64,000 nt of DNA from Vicinamibacteria bacterium (GTDB lineage Bacteria; Acidobacteriota; Vicinamibacteria; Vicinamibacterales; UBA2999), in the NCBI GenBank assembly GCA_025938035.1, contig JAICQE010000002.1:1-64000 (forward strand), written 5' to 3'. Both the position numbers and the translations under genes were made by a program. This document shows, piece by piece, positions 49,268 through 58,547 of the stretch. Below the pieces are notes generated by a model. The model was not told where the DNA came from and did no database searches. It saw only the letters and a program-made list of their open reading frames with translations. Positions within the stretch are counted from its first letter, which is position 1. Every line of letters starts with the position of its first letter.

Positions 49268-50012
49268 TCACTCCGCCGGACAGGCGGAAGCCCGCCAGGT
49301 CGAGCGGTTCGAAGCCGATGAAATCGCGCCCGAGGTCGGCATCCGACCACAGGTATCGGCCATCAACGGTGACATACACCCGCTTGAACACGCGCACGTC
49401 GACACCGCCGAAAACCTGTGCGCTCGGTGCCCACCCGTTCGAGACGAAGTCGTCGCCAAATACCGACGAATCCTGGAAGTCGATGAAGTCGCCGGTCTGC
49501 TGCAGCTTGTAATTGAAGGCTCCGGCGCCGGCGCCGACGAACGGAACGAACCGCCGCGGCACCCATGCGAGCCGGCTCACCTGCTCCCCGCGGTCCATCA
49601 GCAGGTAGCGGATGTTGCCGCCGATGTTCAGCTCGCGGAGGCTGGTGGTCTGCTGAATCGGAAGCCGGTTGTTGTCGACGAAGTCCCGGTACTCCGACAA
49701 GGTGCTCGAACGGCTGAAGTCGAACGACGCCTGCGCTTCGAGACGGTCGGTCACGGGTACGTTGACGTCGAGTCCGAATCCGGGAGCGTTGAAGTCTTTC
49801 GACTCGACTGTCAGCAGATCCGTAACGAAGTCGTACCAATCGCTGTTGGCGCGGGTGAAGAGCCAGCTTCCGCGAACGGTGACCGAGGCATGCGGCTTTT
49901 CGAAGAGAAAGTCCGGCGCCGGCCGTGGGACCGGGCGGTTCTGGGCCGCAGCCGGGGCGGCCATCGTCAGAACAAGTAGCCCTTTAACCAGCAGGGTGAG
50001 GCAGCATCTCAT
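49254..50012 (-). CDS. Outer-membrane beta-barrel protein
   Basis: 252 aa from ATG 50012, which has GGAGGG upstream. Signal peptide (CCLTLLVKGLLVLTMAAPAA), then alternating beta strands (HASVTVRGSWLFTRANSDWY, RLEAQASFDFSRSSTLSEYR, FVPFVGAGAGAFNYKLQQTG) and a C-terminal strand ending in F (GGVNFQF), as required for barrel assembly. It resembles OmpW/OprF-like small porin-type barrels. Its 3' end lies in a tandem duplication. Confidence 0.85.
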   Translation of the reverse strand: MRCCLTLLVKGLLVLTMAAPAAAQNRPVPRPAPDFLFEKPHASVTVRGSWLFTRANSDWYDFVTDLLTVESKDFNAPGFGLDVNVPVTDRLEAQASFDFSRSSTLSEYRDFVDNNRLPIQQTTSLRELNIGGNIRYLLMDRGEQVSRLAWVPRRFVPFVGAGAGAFNYKLQQTGDFIDFQDSSVFGDDFVSNGWAPSAQVFGGVDVRVFKRVYVTVDGRYLWSDADLGRDFIGFEPLDLAGFRLSGGVNFQF

Positions 50013-50068
50013 CGTCTGAACCCTCCGTGGCACAGCGCAACCCTGGGACTCGCGCGGATTTCAGGTCC

Positions 50069-50120
50069 CGTGGCGCGAACCCTTCGGGTCGCGAGCGAGC
50101 CTGAGAAGGCTCGCCCCACG
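50069..50120. repeat. REP-like double hairpin, family B
   Basis: CGTGGCGCGAACCCTTCGGG, then GCGAGCGAGCCTGAGAAGGC and TCGCCCCACG: two hairpins in a row. Outer flanks GCGCGGATTT (50,052-50,061) and AAATCCGCGC (50,121-50,130) are also inverted repeats, making a larger unit. Confidence 0.8.
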
Positions 50121-50257
50121 AAATCCGCGCTTGCGCATTCGAGAATGCGCCCAGGCCGTGGGCAAAGGCCGCGCCAGCGGTCGAGGTCGGGATGTATTGG
50201 CGTGCCTGAACGCTTGTCACTCCTGAACGACAGCTCAGCGTCCTTCCAAAAGGCCGT

Positions 50258-51022
50258 ATGCTTGCGCAGGTGCACCAGCTGCTCGTTTTCCTCGCCGCCT
50301 GTGCGGGCGGGGCCATCAATTCGGTTGCCGGCGGCGGAACGCTTCTCACGGTGCCCACCCTCATCTGGCTCGGAGTTCCAGCCCTCAACGCCAACGCCAC
50401 GAGCACCGTCGCTCTCTGGCCTGGGTCGCTCAGCGGCGCCTGGGGGTTCCGGCGCGAGATGCGGCAGGCCGATCGGCGTGTGTACGCGCTGATCGTGCCG
50501 AGCCTCATCGGCGGTTTGACCGGGGCGGTCCTGCTGACCATCACGCCTCCGGACCTGTTCGAGCGGTTGATCCCGGTCCTGATCCTGTTCGCAACCTTCC
50601 TGTTCATGGCGCAGGAGCGCCTGCAGCGCCGCTTCAATCTGACGGCGCTGCACCACGCCCGCTCGCACTGGCTGTCGTGGACGATGCTGTTTCAGCTGGT
50701 GGTCGGAATCTACGGAGGGTATTTCGGCGCCGGCATCGGCATCATGATGCTGGCCGCGCTCAGCCTGATGGGGCACACCGACATCTATCAGATGAACGGG
50801 CTCAAGAACCTGCTGGCGGTGGCGATCAACGGCATTGCAATCGTGTATCTGGTCTTCACCGACCTGATTCGATGGGATGACGCGCTGCTGATGGCCGCCG
50901 GCGCCAGCCTCGGTGCGCTGATGGGCGCCGGGACGGCGCGCCGCGCCGGCCAGACTGCCGTCCGCCACGCGGTCGTGGTCGTCGGCCTGGCGATGGCGTT
51001 GGCGATGTTCGTGAAGTTATGA
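50258..51022 (+). CDS. TauE/SafE-family sulfite exporter-like permease
   Basis: 254 aa with about eight hydrophobic segments. The N-terminal [21 protein letters not shown] and the internal [20 protein letters not shown] (second half of the inverted repeat) are the family's G-rich motifs. Substrates of the family include sulfite, sulfonates and other anions, so the specific one is unknown. Its TGA overlaps the start of the pantothenate kinase gene (ATGA). Confidence 0.9.
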   Translation: MLAQVHQLLVFLAACAGGAINSVAGGGTLLTVPTLIWLGVPALNANATSTVALWPGSLSGAWGFRREMRQADRRVYALIVPSLIGGLTGAVLLTITPPDLFERLIPVLILFATFLFMAQERLQRRFNLTALHHARSHWLSWTMLFQLVVGIYGGYFGAGIGIMMLAALSLMGHTDIYQMNGLKNLLAVAINGIAIVYLVFTDLIRWDDALLMAAGASLGALMGAGTARRAGQTAVRHAVVVVGLAMALAMFVKL

Positions 51023-51972
51023 ACGAAGGCCCCTCGACGTCGCTCGGGGCAGGGCAGGTTGCGGTCTCCCGCTTCGTCGAGTTCACGCGTGCCGAGTGGG
51101 CGAAGCTCCGCGCCGCGACTCCGCTGCCGCTGACGGAGCCGCAGCTCCGCCGGCTGGTCAGCGTCAACGAACGGATGTCGCTCGACGAGGTAGCCGACAT
51201 CTACCTGCCGCTGTCGCGGCTGCTCAACCTCTACGTCGCCGCGACGAGAAACCTCCACGCCGCCTCGGCCACGTTCCTCGGCACGGACACGCCGCGGGCT
51301 CCCTTCGTGATCGGCATCGCCGGCAGCGTGGCGGTGGGGAAGAGCACCACGTCGCGCGTGCTGCAGGCGCTGATGGCGAGCTGGCCCGGCCATCCGCGGG
51401 TCAACCTCGTGACCACCGACGGCTTTCTCCTGCCGCAGCGGGTGCTCGAGGCACGCGGGCTGATGCAGCGGAAAGGCTTTCCGGAGAGTTACGACGTGCG
51501 CCGGCTGCTCCGCTTCATGGCCGATGTGAAATCGGGCGTTCCCGAGGTCTCGGCGCCGGTCTATTCGCACCTCGCCTACGACGTCGTTCCGGGACAGTTC
51601 GAGATCGTGCAGAACCCGGACGTCGTGATCGTCGAGGGGTTGAACGTCCTGCAGGCGGGCAGCGGCGTATTCGTCTCCGATTTCTTCGACTTCTCGATCT
51701 ACGTCGATGCGCAGGAGTCGGACATCGAGTTGTGGTACGTCGAGCGGTTCCTGATGCTGCGCGAGACGGTATTCCGCGATCCCTCGTCGTACTTCCACCG
51801 CTACGCGGCGCTGTCGGTCGAGGATGCGCGCGAGACCGCCCGCCAGATCTGGCGATCCATCAATCTCGTCAATCTGCGGGAGAACGTGCTGCCGACGCGC
51901 GAACGCGCCCATCTCATACTCGAGAAAGGGCGCGATCACGCGATACGAAAAGTTAAGCTTCGAAAGATCTGA
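51019..51972 (+). CDS. coaA: Pantothenate kinase, type I
   Basis: 317 aa, normal length. The P-loop is [17 protein letters not shown]; other family motifs are [48 protein letters not shown] and [10 protein letters not shown]. The enzyme phosphorylates pantothenate in the first committed step of CoA synthesis. It overlaps the TauE/SafE gene by 4 bp. A 9-bp tandem repeat starts right after the stop. Confidence 0.95.
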   Translation: MNEGPSTSLGAGQVAVSRFVEFTRAEWAKLRAATPLPLTEPQLRRLVSVNERMSLDEVADIYLPLSRLLNLYVAATRNLHAASATFLGTDTPRAPFVIGIAGSVAVGKSTTSRVLQALMASWPGHPRVNLVTTDGFLLPQRVLEARGLMQRKGFPESYDVRRLLRFMADVKSGVPEVSAPVYSHLAYDVVPGQFEIVQNPDVVIVEGLNVLQAGSGVFVSDFFDFSIYVDAQESDIELWYVERFLMLRETVFRDPSSYFHRYAALSVEDARETARQIWRSINLVNLRENVLPTRERAHLILEKGRDHAIRKVKLRKI

Positions 51973-52035
51973 TCGTTCGAGTCGTTCGAGTCGTTCGAGT
52001 CGTTCGAGTCGTTCGAGTCGTTCGAGTCGTTCGAC
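51973..52035. repeat. 9-bp tandem repeat (seven units)
   Basis: Six copies of TCGTTCGAG followed by TCGTTCGAC, starting at the base after the coaA stop and ending 10 bp before the end of the convergent MBL gene. No spacers are present, so it is not a CRISPR array. It may form a hairpin-rich transcript end or be a variable-number repeat. Confidence 0.9.
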
Positions 52036-52044
52036 CCGAACGTT

Positions 52045-53523
52045 CTATTTTTTGCCAGCGACCAGATTCAGATCCGCAACGGTTCCGATTCGATTCCCGT
52101 GGCCGCCAACGATCCGGTCGGGCTGAATCTTGAGCCGGATCAGGTTGTCGTAGAAGTTCGTGATCGTCGCCGTCGGCGGCGGCACCTGCGCACCCTGCGC
52201 CGGCGGGTTCATCATGTCCGACTGGAAGAGAATCTTCTCCGCCGGCATCCACGCCACCAGCGTCTGCTCGTTGTGGGGGTTGCCCTGCAGCACGTGCAGC
52301 TCGATCGTCCGGTTGTTGCTGCCTTTCAGCACCTAACGGTCGGTCACGCCCTGGAAGATCGGCTTCTTGCCGGACTTCGCCATCTGATCGGGCAGCAGCG
52401 TCCGCGGACCTGCCCACGCCTTCTCGAAGAACGCCGTGTTGGCCGTATGGGTGACGACGGTTGCATCCTCGGCCACATACCGCCGCAGTCCGCCGGAGTG
52501 ATCGAAGTGCAGGTGCGTGTTGACCACCATCCGGATTGGCTTGTTGGGAATCAGTTTTCTCGTCGTCGCGATCACCAGATCGGAGCGCGCTTCGTTCTGC
52601 GGCGCTTCGATGACGACGACGTGATCGCCCATGTCCACCGCCAGGCTGTGGTGGGAACCGCCGGTGATCCAGAAGATGCCGTCGGCGACCTTTTCCGAAT
52701 TCGCCGCCGGCGCCGCCGGCGCGGAAGCGTTCCGCACTTCAGCCGGGACCGAAATATCGACGAACTGGTTGATCTCCACGCCCGTTACCGTGAGGTCGAT
52801 CGTCGGATGGCCGCCCTGCGTCTGCTGGATGCGCGACGGGAACGGAAGGCCGTTGAAGTTCCGGTAGCCGGAATACGTCGTCTCGACGAGCATGTCACCG
52901 AACACGTCGTTCGGGACCCACGCGCGGACGCGATCGACCTGGTTCAGCTTGTTGATGTGCACGTGCAGCGGATAGCGTCCGCCGACGGTCAGCTGGATTT
53001 CCGCGCCGTCGGCAACCGGCTTCGCCAATGTGGCGCCGGCGGCTTTGAGCGCCCCCTGTGGCGTCGCGGACCACATCCAGATCAGGCGGTCGGCCGCCGC
53101 ATTCGGTGCGGGCGTGAAGGTAGCCGCACCACCGCCGGCGGGCTGCGTTTCGTTCCACGCGTACGCGCCGCGCACGAACTGGACCTGCCGCTGCTCGCCG
53201 GCAATCGCTCCGCCGCCCCCGCGCGGCGCGGGCGTCGGCATCGTCAGCACCTGCTCGACGCGCATCGCGCCCGGCCCGTAGTCGATCTGAAGGGTGTATG
53301 CCTTGACCTGTCGCATCGGCCAGGGCTCTGCCGCGGTCGGCGGTTGGCCAAGCACGAATAAACGCCCGTTCGCGGTGACCTTGATCGAACGGACACCTGT
53401 GACGTTGAGTGCGGCGATGGCCGATTGAAGAGTGGGGCCCTGCGTGCCGCGAGCCTGTTGTGCGGGTATGGAAGCGCCAGCGAGCAACACGCAGGCGCCG
53501 GCCAAAACGGTCATTCTGCGCAT
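52045..53523 (-). pseudogene. MBL-fold exported hydrolase interrupted by an in-frame TAG
   Basis: Reads through one frame from ATG 53523 (signal peptide MRRMTVLAGACVLLAGASIP; GGAGG upstream) to 52045. A single TAG at 52,335-52,333 follows residue 396 (FQGVTDR), and the frame continues VLKGSNNRTIELHVLQG. The part before the stop has NTHLHFDHSGGL. The remaining metal ligands expected in this fold (GNPHNEQTLV, FQSDMMN, GGHGNR) come after it. A truncated product would lack half the metal site, so it is either a nonsense pseudogene, a readthrough gene or a base error. Confidence 0.8.
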
Positions 53524-53603
53524 GGGAAACCTCCGCCTGCCGACTGGTCGGCAATGGCAGGGAGGTTATACACCAGAGGCGGCGCTGTAGCGCCGCCGGC
53601 GAT

Positions 53604-53993
53604 CTATTGATTTCGCATCGGGCGGACGACGCCGCCGCAGGCCCCCGACGTATTGCCGGTACTCGCGGTCCATGCCGGCGCGTCGCTCGCGGGGAACGAT
53701 TCTTCAGACGCTTCCCCGATCGGGTCCGCGGGGCGGCGGGATGTGGGCAGTGCGGCCCGCATCTGTCCGCGCCACTGAATCCGTTCGTCGGCATGGCCCG
53801 CTGCCCACCAGGCGAAAGCGCCTCCGCCCAGCGTAAACAGCAGCCCGGTCAGCGATCTGCGGCGCAGGCCGGCGATGACGCAGACGCTCGCTGCGATTGC
53901 GACCAGCCAGCGTTCCGCATCCCACTCCCGCTGCCGGCCGACCTGATCCCAAACGTTCGACTCGACACGATGCTGCACCAGGTTCAGGGGCAT
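53604..53993 (-). CDS. Small inner-membrane protein, DUF2892-like
   Basis: 129 aa, ATG with GGAGGA upstream. One to two hydrophobic segments (ERWLVAIAASVCVIAGL, SLTGLLFTLGGGAFAWWAAG) resemble the YgaP/DUF2892 membrane domain. The C-terminal tail has EASEESFPASDAPAW, a recurrent motif in such small proteins. Function unknown; monocistronic. Confidence 0.7.
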   Translation of the reverse strand: MPLNLVQHRVESNVWDQVGRQREWDAERWLVAIAASVCVIAGLRRRSLTGLLFTLGGGAFAWWAAGHADERIQWRGQMRAALPTSRRPADPIGEASEESFPASDAPAWTASTGNTSGACGGVVRPMRNQ

Positions 53994-54209
53994 GAAGTCC
54001 TCCGAAGTGACGTGTGCAACCAGTGTGCCCCGACGGAAGCCGGCTTCCTTTAGTGACCGGATTCAAGACAGAGAAGGGGTAACGCGCTACACGGATGAGC
54101 CTCGGACCAGCTCGTCTGGGGCATGACTTTGACGGCAAACTCGGTCGTATCGCCTGTTTTTCTCAACGATCCTGATGCCGGGCCGTAACCCCCAGCGCGT
54201 TCGCCCTGG

Positions 54210-54225
54210 TGGCATATGCGTTGCT
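54210..54225 (+). promoter_or_regulatory. Candidate sigma-54 promoter of the copy A winged-helix gene
   Basis: Plus-strand TGGCATATGCGTTGCT: GG at 54211-54212 and GC at 54223-54224, exactly 10 bp apart. The predicted transcript start is near 54236, about 34 nt before the ATG at 54270. Confidence 0.55.
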
Positions 54226-54269
54226 CGAAAGTAGCCTCGCGGATCCTCTAACAGCCAAACGGAGCTCCA

Positions 54270-54491
54270 ATGGCCGGACAACAGCAGTCTCTCGACGTGC
54301 TTCGACGTGTACAGGGTGAGTACATCGAGATGCCTGGCCTTCGCTTGACGATCGCGCAGGCGCAGCGGCTGTGGGGATTGGACCGTGCAGTATGCGATGC
54401 GCTCCTCGGCAGACTCGTCGAGGCCAAGTTTCTGTTCCGCACGCGCGACGGAGCGTTCGTGCGGGCCGACCACGGGGTCGGCGCTTTTTGA
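54270..54491 (+). CDS. Small winged-helix-like microprotein (EMPGL family, copy A)
   Basis: 73 aa from an ATG with GGAG 5 nt upstream. Shared pattern with the other two copies: EMPGLRLTIAQAQRLWGL, then a Cys (AVCDALLGRLVEAKFLFRTR) and a short wing-like end. The size and the Leu/Val spacing suggest a winged helix-turn-helix. It is preceded by a strong sigma-54 motif. Downstream is an about 160-bp region with hairpins before the convergent rdgB gene. Function unknown. Confidence 0.75.
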   Translation: MAGQQQSLDVLRRVQGEYIEMPGLRLTIAQAQRLWGLDRAVCDALLGRLVEAKFLFRTRDGAFVRADHGVGAF

Positions 54492-54624
54492 GGAGTTGAG
54501 TAACGAGTTACCTCGCCAGGCCGGTCGTATTAATTCCTTCCTACGAGCCGTAAGACCGACCGGCCAACACGTCCCGCCCCCACGAACCCGGGCGTAATTG
54601 CTCGCGGCCAGACACTGGGTGATG

Positions 54625-54655
54625 GAACGGAGAACAGCGCCAACGTTCTCCGTTC
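54625..54655. terminator. Perfect 11-bp hairpin at the rdgB stop codon
   Basis: Arms GAACGGAGAAC (54,625-54,635) and GTTCTCCGTTC (54,645-54,655) with a 9-nt loop. On the minus strand it begins at the rdgB TAG (54,657-54,655). It lacks a following T run, so factor-independent termination is uncertain. A second inverted repeat (GGCCGGTCG with CGACCGGCC) lies nearer the copy A gene. Confidence 0.5.
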
Positions 54656-55275
54656 TATATTCCCCCCTCTGATTCCAGCCATGTGCGCAGACTTCGGAAC
54701 GCATGACCGCGGTGCGCCACGCGCAGCTTGTCCGCGTCGTTCACTTCGGCGAGGGTTTGTCCGTAAGGTGGATACAGGAATATCGGGTCGTATCCGAATC
54801 CACGAGTGCCCTGCGGTGAAGGACTGATTTCCCCCTCGATCACGCCTGTCGTTTCGAACACTACGCCGCCGCCCCGAACGGCCGCCAGCGCGCAGATGAA
54901 CCGCGCGGTGCGTGGCGCCGCCGGGTGCGACGACATCCGGCGGTAAATCTCGTCGAAGCGCTCCGGGTAGGAGGCGTCGGGCCGCAGGAAACGAGCGGAG
55001 CGGATGCCGGGCTCGCCGTCGAGCGCATCGATGACGAGCCCGGAGTCTTCGGCAACTGTCAGCAGTTCCGGATCCCGGATAACGCCCGCCGCCGCATCGG
55101 CGTAATGTACGGCTTTCAGCCGGGCATTCTCCGCGAAGGTGACACCGGTTTCGTCGGGTTCGCCTGCAGCCGGGAGATCGGCGAGCGTGAGGAGTTCGAC
55201 CGGCAGCCCGATCAGGACGGACTGAATCTCGCGCAGCTTGTCGCGATTGGTCGTCGCGATGAGCAGCCGCGTCAT
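54655..55275 (-). CDS. rdgB: RdgB/HAM1 non-canonical purine NTP pyrophosphatase
   Basis: 206 aa. MTRLLIATTNRDKLREIQSV has the nucleotide-binding TTNRxKLxEI motif; VTFAENARLKAVHYADA, TVAEDSGLVIDAL, GTRGFGYDPIFLYPPYGQTLAEV and AHRGHAFRSL complete the family signature. The enzyme removes ITP, XTP and dITP. It follows rph in a cluster with the amidase and GerMN genes, as in many Acidobacteria and Deltaproteobacteria. Confidence 0.95.
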   Translation of the reverse strand: MTRLLIATTNRDKLREIQSVLIGLPVELLTLADLPAAGEPDETGVTFAENARLKAVHYADAAAGVIRDPELLTVAEDSGLVIDALDGEPGIRSARFLRPDASYPERFDEIYRRMSSHPAAPRTARFICALAAVRGGGVVFETTGVIEGEISPSPQGTRGFGYDPIFLYPPYGQTLAEVNDADKLRVAHRGHAFRSLRTWLESEGGI

Positions 55276-55279
55276 CGCT

Positions 55280-55307
55280 GTGGCGCGGACGTTGTCACGT
55301 CCGCGTG
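55280..55307. repeat. REP-like hairpin overlapping the end of rph
   Basis: GTGGCGCGGACGTTGTCACG followed by TCCGCGTG: arms CGCGGACGT and ACGTCCGCG. The rph stop codon (55,295-55,297) lies inside it, so the hairpin encodes the last residues of the protein (TRT). It resembles family B single units. Confidence 0.7.
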
Positions 55308-56029
55308 TTCAAGTACTGACCAACAAGTCCGCGCTGCAGTGCAAACAGCTGACGCGTTCCGGTGTCGGCGAGGTCGAGCAGGCGATTGAGCGCTTCCCGG
55401 CCGAAGGGGAGCGCCTCTGCGGTGCCCTGCAGCTCGATGTAGAGTCCACCGCCGGTTTTCACCACGTTCATGTCCACGTCGGCGCGTGAATCCTCGGTAT
55501 ACGCCAGGTCGAGCATCGGTTCGCCTTCGACGATGCCCACGCTGGTGGCGGCGACGTAGTCGGTGATGGGCATCGTCCGGATGACGTCCTGCTCGCGCAG
55601 CTTGCTCAGCGCCAGGACGAGAGCGACGAACGCGCCGGAAATGGATGCCGTGCGCGTCCCGCCGTCGGCCTGGATGACGTCACAGTCGAGCGTGACCGTT
55701 CGCTCGCCAAGCTCCTCGAGCCTGGTCACGGCCCTCAGGGAACGCCCGATGAGCCGCTGGATCTCCTGCGTCCGGCCGCCGACGCGACCCGCCGACGATT
55801 CCCGCTGCGTGCGCGTCGTGGTGGCGCGCGGCAGCATCCCGTACTCCGCGGTGACCCACCCCTTGCCGCTGTTCCGCCGGAAGGGCGGCACGCGGTCTTC
55901 GACGCTGGCGGTGCAGATGACTTTCGTCTTGCCCGCTTCGACGAGAACAGACCCTTCGGCGTGGATCAGATAGTTCGGAGTGATACGTGTGGGGCGGAGC
56001 TGCTCGGGGAGACGGCCGTCGGAACGCAT
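55295..56029 (-). CDS. rph: Ribonuclease PH
   Basis: 244 aa, normal length. [40 protein letters not shown], the catalytic loop [22 protein letters not shown] [10 protein letters not shown] and [20 protein letters not shown] are all present. RNase PH trims 3' ends of tRNA precursors using phosphate. It is followed by rdgB. Confidence 0.95.
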   Translation of the reverse strand: MRSDGRLPEQLRPTRITPNYLIHAEGSVLVEAGKTKVICTASVEDRVPPFRRNSGKGWVTAEYGMLPRATTTRTQRESSAGRVGGRTQEIQRLIGRSLRAVTRLEELGERTVTLDCDVIQADGGTRTASISGAFVALVLALSKLREQDVIRTMPITDYVAATSVGIVEGEPMLDLAYTEDSRADVDMNVVKTGGGLYIELQGTAEALPFGREALNRLLDLADTGTRQLFALQRGLVGQYLNTRT

Positions 56030-56046
56030 AGTGTTCTTTCACTCTA

Positions 56047-56109
56047 ATTCAGAATGCAGAATTCAGAATTCAGAAAGCACTGCCTGCATTCTGCATTCAG
56101 AATTCTGCA
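56047..56109. repeat. Imperfect inverted repeat between rph and the GerMN gene
   Basis: AATTCAGAATGCAGAATTCA type arms on one side and TGCATTCTGCATTCAGAATT on the other give a long AT-rich imperfect hairpin. It lies directly before the rph start (56,029) and after the GerMN stop (56,112), so rph may have its own promoter or a processing site here. Confidence 0.65.
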
Positions 56110-56697
56110 TTACGGCGCGTTCGCTTCCTGCGCGCGAACCAGAGAAGTGTCGCGCAACAACGGCTGCCGGATGTCGACGTGCCCGGCAATCGTGTCCACT
56201 TCCTTGCCGTCCACGAGAATCTGTACCCGCTGAACGGCCGGAAGGTTCGCGGTCACGGCATTGACGATGGCGTGCACGGTCAGCAGCTCGGTCAACGAAC
56301 CGCCGGGATGCCCCGCGGAGATGCCGCTGACGTCGACGAAGGCGTCCCCTTTTTCAGTGAGGTAAAACGCGCGGAGCATGGTCCCCGGCGGGATCGCGGA
56401 TATGTACGGCGCGGGCGGCGGGGCGAACTGCGCTGCCAGGATCTGGCGCCCTTGTGCAACGAGCCCTTCGGCGAGCGGGACCTCGCGCTGCACCGGGAGC
56501 AGGGCGTCGCCTTCGGCTGCCGCATAGAACAGGGTTGCGGCGATGTGCGCTGTCTCGCTCGGCGGCGGAGGCGCCGCCGTTACAACGACCGCGGGATCGC
56601 GCTCCGTCAGCCGTTCCAGCAGCGAGGTCACGCCCCACGCGAGCAGACCGAGCAGAGCGACGCCAATGGCGACGGGGAGAATCCGGCCCAGGTTCAC
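56110..56697 (-). CDS. GerMN-domain protein
   Basis: 195 aa from GTG 56697 (VNLGRILPVAIGVALLG); the GTG overlaps the amidase stop (GTGA). One N-terminal membrane segment is followed by a GerMN domain: IAATLFYAAAEGDALLPVQR, APYISAIPPGTMLRAFYLTE, KGDAFVDVSGISAGHPGGSL, ELLTVHAIVNAVTANLPAVQ and RVQILVDGKEVDTIAGHVDI. The domain is found in GerM and related envelope proteins. Genes for amidase and GerMN in tandem suggest that this protein helps the amidase. The frame reaching 56985 is a shadow. Confidence 0.85.
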   Translation of the reverse strand: MNLGRILPVAIGVALLGLLAWGVTSLLERLTERDPAVVVTAAPPPPSETAHIAATLFYAAAEGDALLPVQREVPLAEGLVAQGRQILAAQFAPPPAPYISAIPPGTMLRAFYLTEKGDAFVDVSGISAGHPGGSLTELLTVHAIVNAVTANLPAVQRVQILVDGKEVDTIAGHVDIRQPLLRDTSLVRAQEANAP

Positions 56698-58199
56698 GGT
56701 GCGGCTTTCTCGTCGGCGAACGTGCGGAACCGCGCGATGGCTTCGTACAGCGCGTCCGCGACACCATTGCGGAACTCGTCCGAGCGCGCTTTGCCCGCCT
56801 GCTCGGGATTGGTGAGATACGCCATCTCCACCAGAGCCGCAGGCATGTTCGCGCCGGTGAGCACACGCATGCCGGCGCGCTGCACGGCGCGCGGGCTGAC
56901 GGGGATCCGTCGCCGCAGTTCCTCCTCGAGCATCGCCGAGAACGTGGACGAGGTCTCGATGTGCGCCGCCTGGGCCAGGTTCCACGGGACCACTTCCAGC
57001 GTGCGGCGGCCGCCGCCGAGCGCGGGCAGCGAGACGGCGTCCGTCCGCCGTCTGCGGCGCACCTCTTCTCCCTCGCGATCCAGACTGAGCAGGTAGACCT
57101 CCGCGCCGGACATCCCGGCGCCGAGCGCTCCGTTGGCGTGCAGGCTGATGAAGAGATCGGCCTTGCTGTTGTTCGCCACGGCAGCACGCTCGTCGATCGC
57201 AATGGCGCGATCGTCTTCGCGCGTCATGATCACGCGAACGCCAAGCCGTGTTTCGAGCCGCTGCCGCAGCCGGCGCGCGACGTCGAGCGTCAGCTCCTTT
57301 TCCTCCAGCCCATCGGCCGTCCGAACGCCGGGATCGTTGCCGCCGTGTCCCGGGTCGATCGCCACCAGATCGAACTGTCTTCGCGCGGCGGCAGACAGCA
57401 CGTCAGAGGCAGGCGCGGGAGCCGGTGGGGGGAACGCAGATTCGGCGGGGGGCGGCGCCGTGCTGGGTACTTCGACCGTGATTCGAGCGACGCCATCGGC
57501 CGTCGCGGTTGCCGTCCGCGGCATGCCGGCATTTCCGCCGAGGACCAGAACGATGGTGTTGGGCTGATCCCCGGCGCGAATCTGATCGATGAGTCCTCCG
57601 CCGCCCGGAGGCAGCGCCAGGTCGAGCGCGTCCGCTTCGACGCGGACGATGACCCGGCCGACGTCGGGCGTCGCGGTCGCCGGCGCAGCGGGACTGATTT
57701 CAATCGTCGCCCGCGTCGGCGGCCCGACGGCGTCCACGCGCGCGGCAACGCGGGGGACGACGACGTCACCGACGATCAGCAGCCGCGACGTTCGCCGCAG
57801 GTCCACGCGCCGGTCGTAGATGGGAGCGAGTGCGCGGGGAAGAAACTCGACCGGAACCAGAAGACGGCGTCCGGATCGCGAGACCGGCGCCGGCAGTGTG
57901 ACCACACGGCCGTTCACGGATGCGATCGGTTGTGTGGACGACAGCACGATCGTACGGCCGCGGAACGTCACCGTGACGGCACCGGTCGGCGCGTCCTCGG
58001 CGACCGTCACCTGGAACAACGCCGCCACCTCGTCCAGCGCGATGAGCTCCTGGCCGCTCACCATGGTGGTGGGGACGGCGCGCCGCCCCTCTCGGGCAAT
58101 CAGGGTCAGCGGCGCCGGCGGAGGAGTGCCCTGTGCCTGCACGAACAGCACCGGCACCATCAGGACAATTGCGGTCGCGAATGCGGCTGTTCGATGCAA
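56694..58199 (-). CDS. N-acetylmuramoyl-L-alanine amidase (AmiC type), exported
   Basis: 501 aa, TTG start (MHRTAAFATAIVLMVPVLFV; signal peptide). Residues about 30-150 resemble a copper-amine-oxidase-N-like domain (ELIALDEVAALFQVTV, RLLVPVEFLPRALAPIYDRR) and are followed by an AMIN-like beta domain. The amidase catalytic domain starts near residue 300: VAIDPGHGGNDPGV, EKELTLDVARRLRQRL, FISLHANGA and VEMAYLTNPEQ supply the metal-binding His-Glu-His and the catalytic Glu. It cleaves the amide between MurNAc and the stem peptide. Confidence 0.92.
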   Translation of the reverse strand: MHRTAAFATAIVLMVPVLFVQAQGTPPPAPLTLIAREGRRAVPTTMVSGQELIALDEVAALFQVTVAEDAPTGAVTVTFRGRTIVLSSTQPIASVNGRVVTLPAPVSRSGRRLLVPVEFLPRALAPIYDRRVDLRRTSRLLIVGDVVVPRVAARVDAVGPPTRATIEISPAAPATATPDVGRVIVRVEADALDLALPPGGGGLIDQIRAGDQPNTIVLVLGGNAGMPRTATATADGVARITVEVPSTAPPPAESAFPPPAPAPASDVLSAAARRQFDLVAIDPGHGGNDPGVRTADGLEEKELTLDVARRLRQRLETRLGVRVIMTREDDRAIAIDERAAVANNSKADLFISLHANGALGAGMSGAEVYLLSLDREGEEVRRRRRTDAVSLPALGGGRRTLEVVPWNLAQAAHIETSSTFSAMLEEELRRRIPVSPRAVQRAGMRVLTGANMPAALVEMAYLTNPEQAGKARSDEFRNGVADALYEAIARFRTFADEKAAP

Positions 58200-58256
58200 T
58201 CTGAACTATGTTCGCACAGCCGCCTTCGCACTAAGCTTCTCCCGCGACTTGTTTCG

Positions 58257-58547
58257 ATGAAGAAGAGACCGCGTCGATCTCCGCTCGCCAATACGCCGCC
58301 GCAGCACATGCCCGGGGCGCCTCCGAAGCACGGTCGCGTCCCGTTGAGTCCGCCGATCGATCTCATGGCTGTGCCACGTCAGCGCCCGATTGCCGAGGTG
58401 CCGAACCCGCGGCGGCCGAAGGTGGTGCGGGTCGATCGTAGGGAGCTGCTCGACCTGTTCGCAGTGTTTCCGGATCTGCCGCGTCCGGCGCGCCCGCAGT
58501 CGCGACTCGCGACACGCGTTATTTCACTTCGCCGCCGCTATCTGTAA
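58257..58547 (+). CDS. Possible small basic protein
   Basis: 96 aa from ATG 58257, divergent from the amidase gene. It is basic and Pro-rich (MKKRPRRSPLANTPPQHMPG) with a more ordered end (VVRVDRRELLDLFAVF, ATRVISLRRRYL). The 697-aa frame running through it is otherwise a shadow of the amidase gene; only this end is considered. No family recognised. It overlaps the slipin gene tail to tail by 29 bp. Low confidence. Confidence 0.35.
   Translation: MKKRPRRSPLANTPPQHMPGAPPKHGRVPLSPPIDLMAVPRQRPIAEVPNPRRPKVVRVDRRELLDLFAVFPDLPRPARPQSRLATRVISLRRRYL

Noticed and set aside
51973..52035. Possible CRISPR array
   Set aside because: Units are contiguous 9-mers without spacers and no cas gene is near.
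56454..58547. 697-aa open frame on plus across the amidase and GerMN genes
   Set aside because: Antisense shadow of two well-supported genes. Only the last 96 codons, beyond the amidase start, are kept as a low-confidence small gene.
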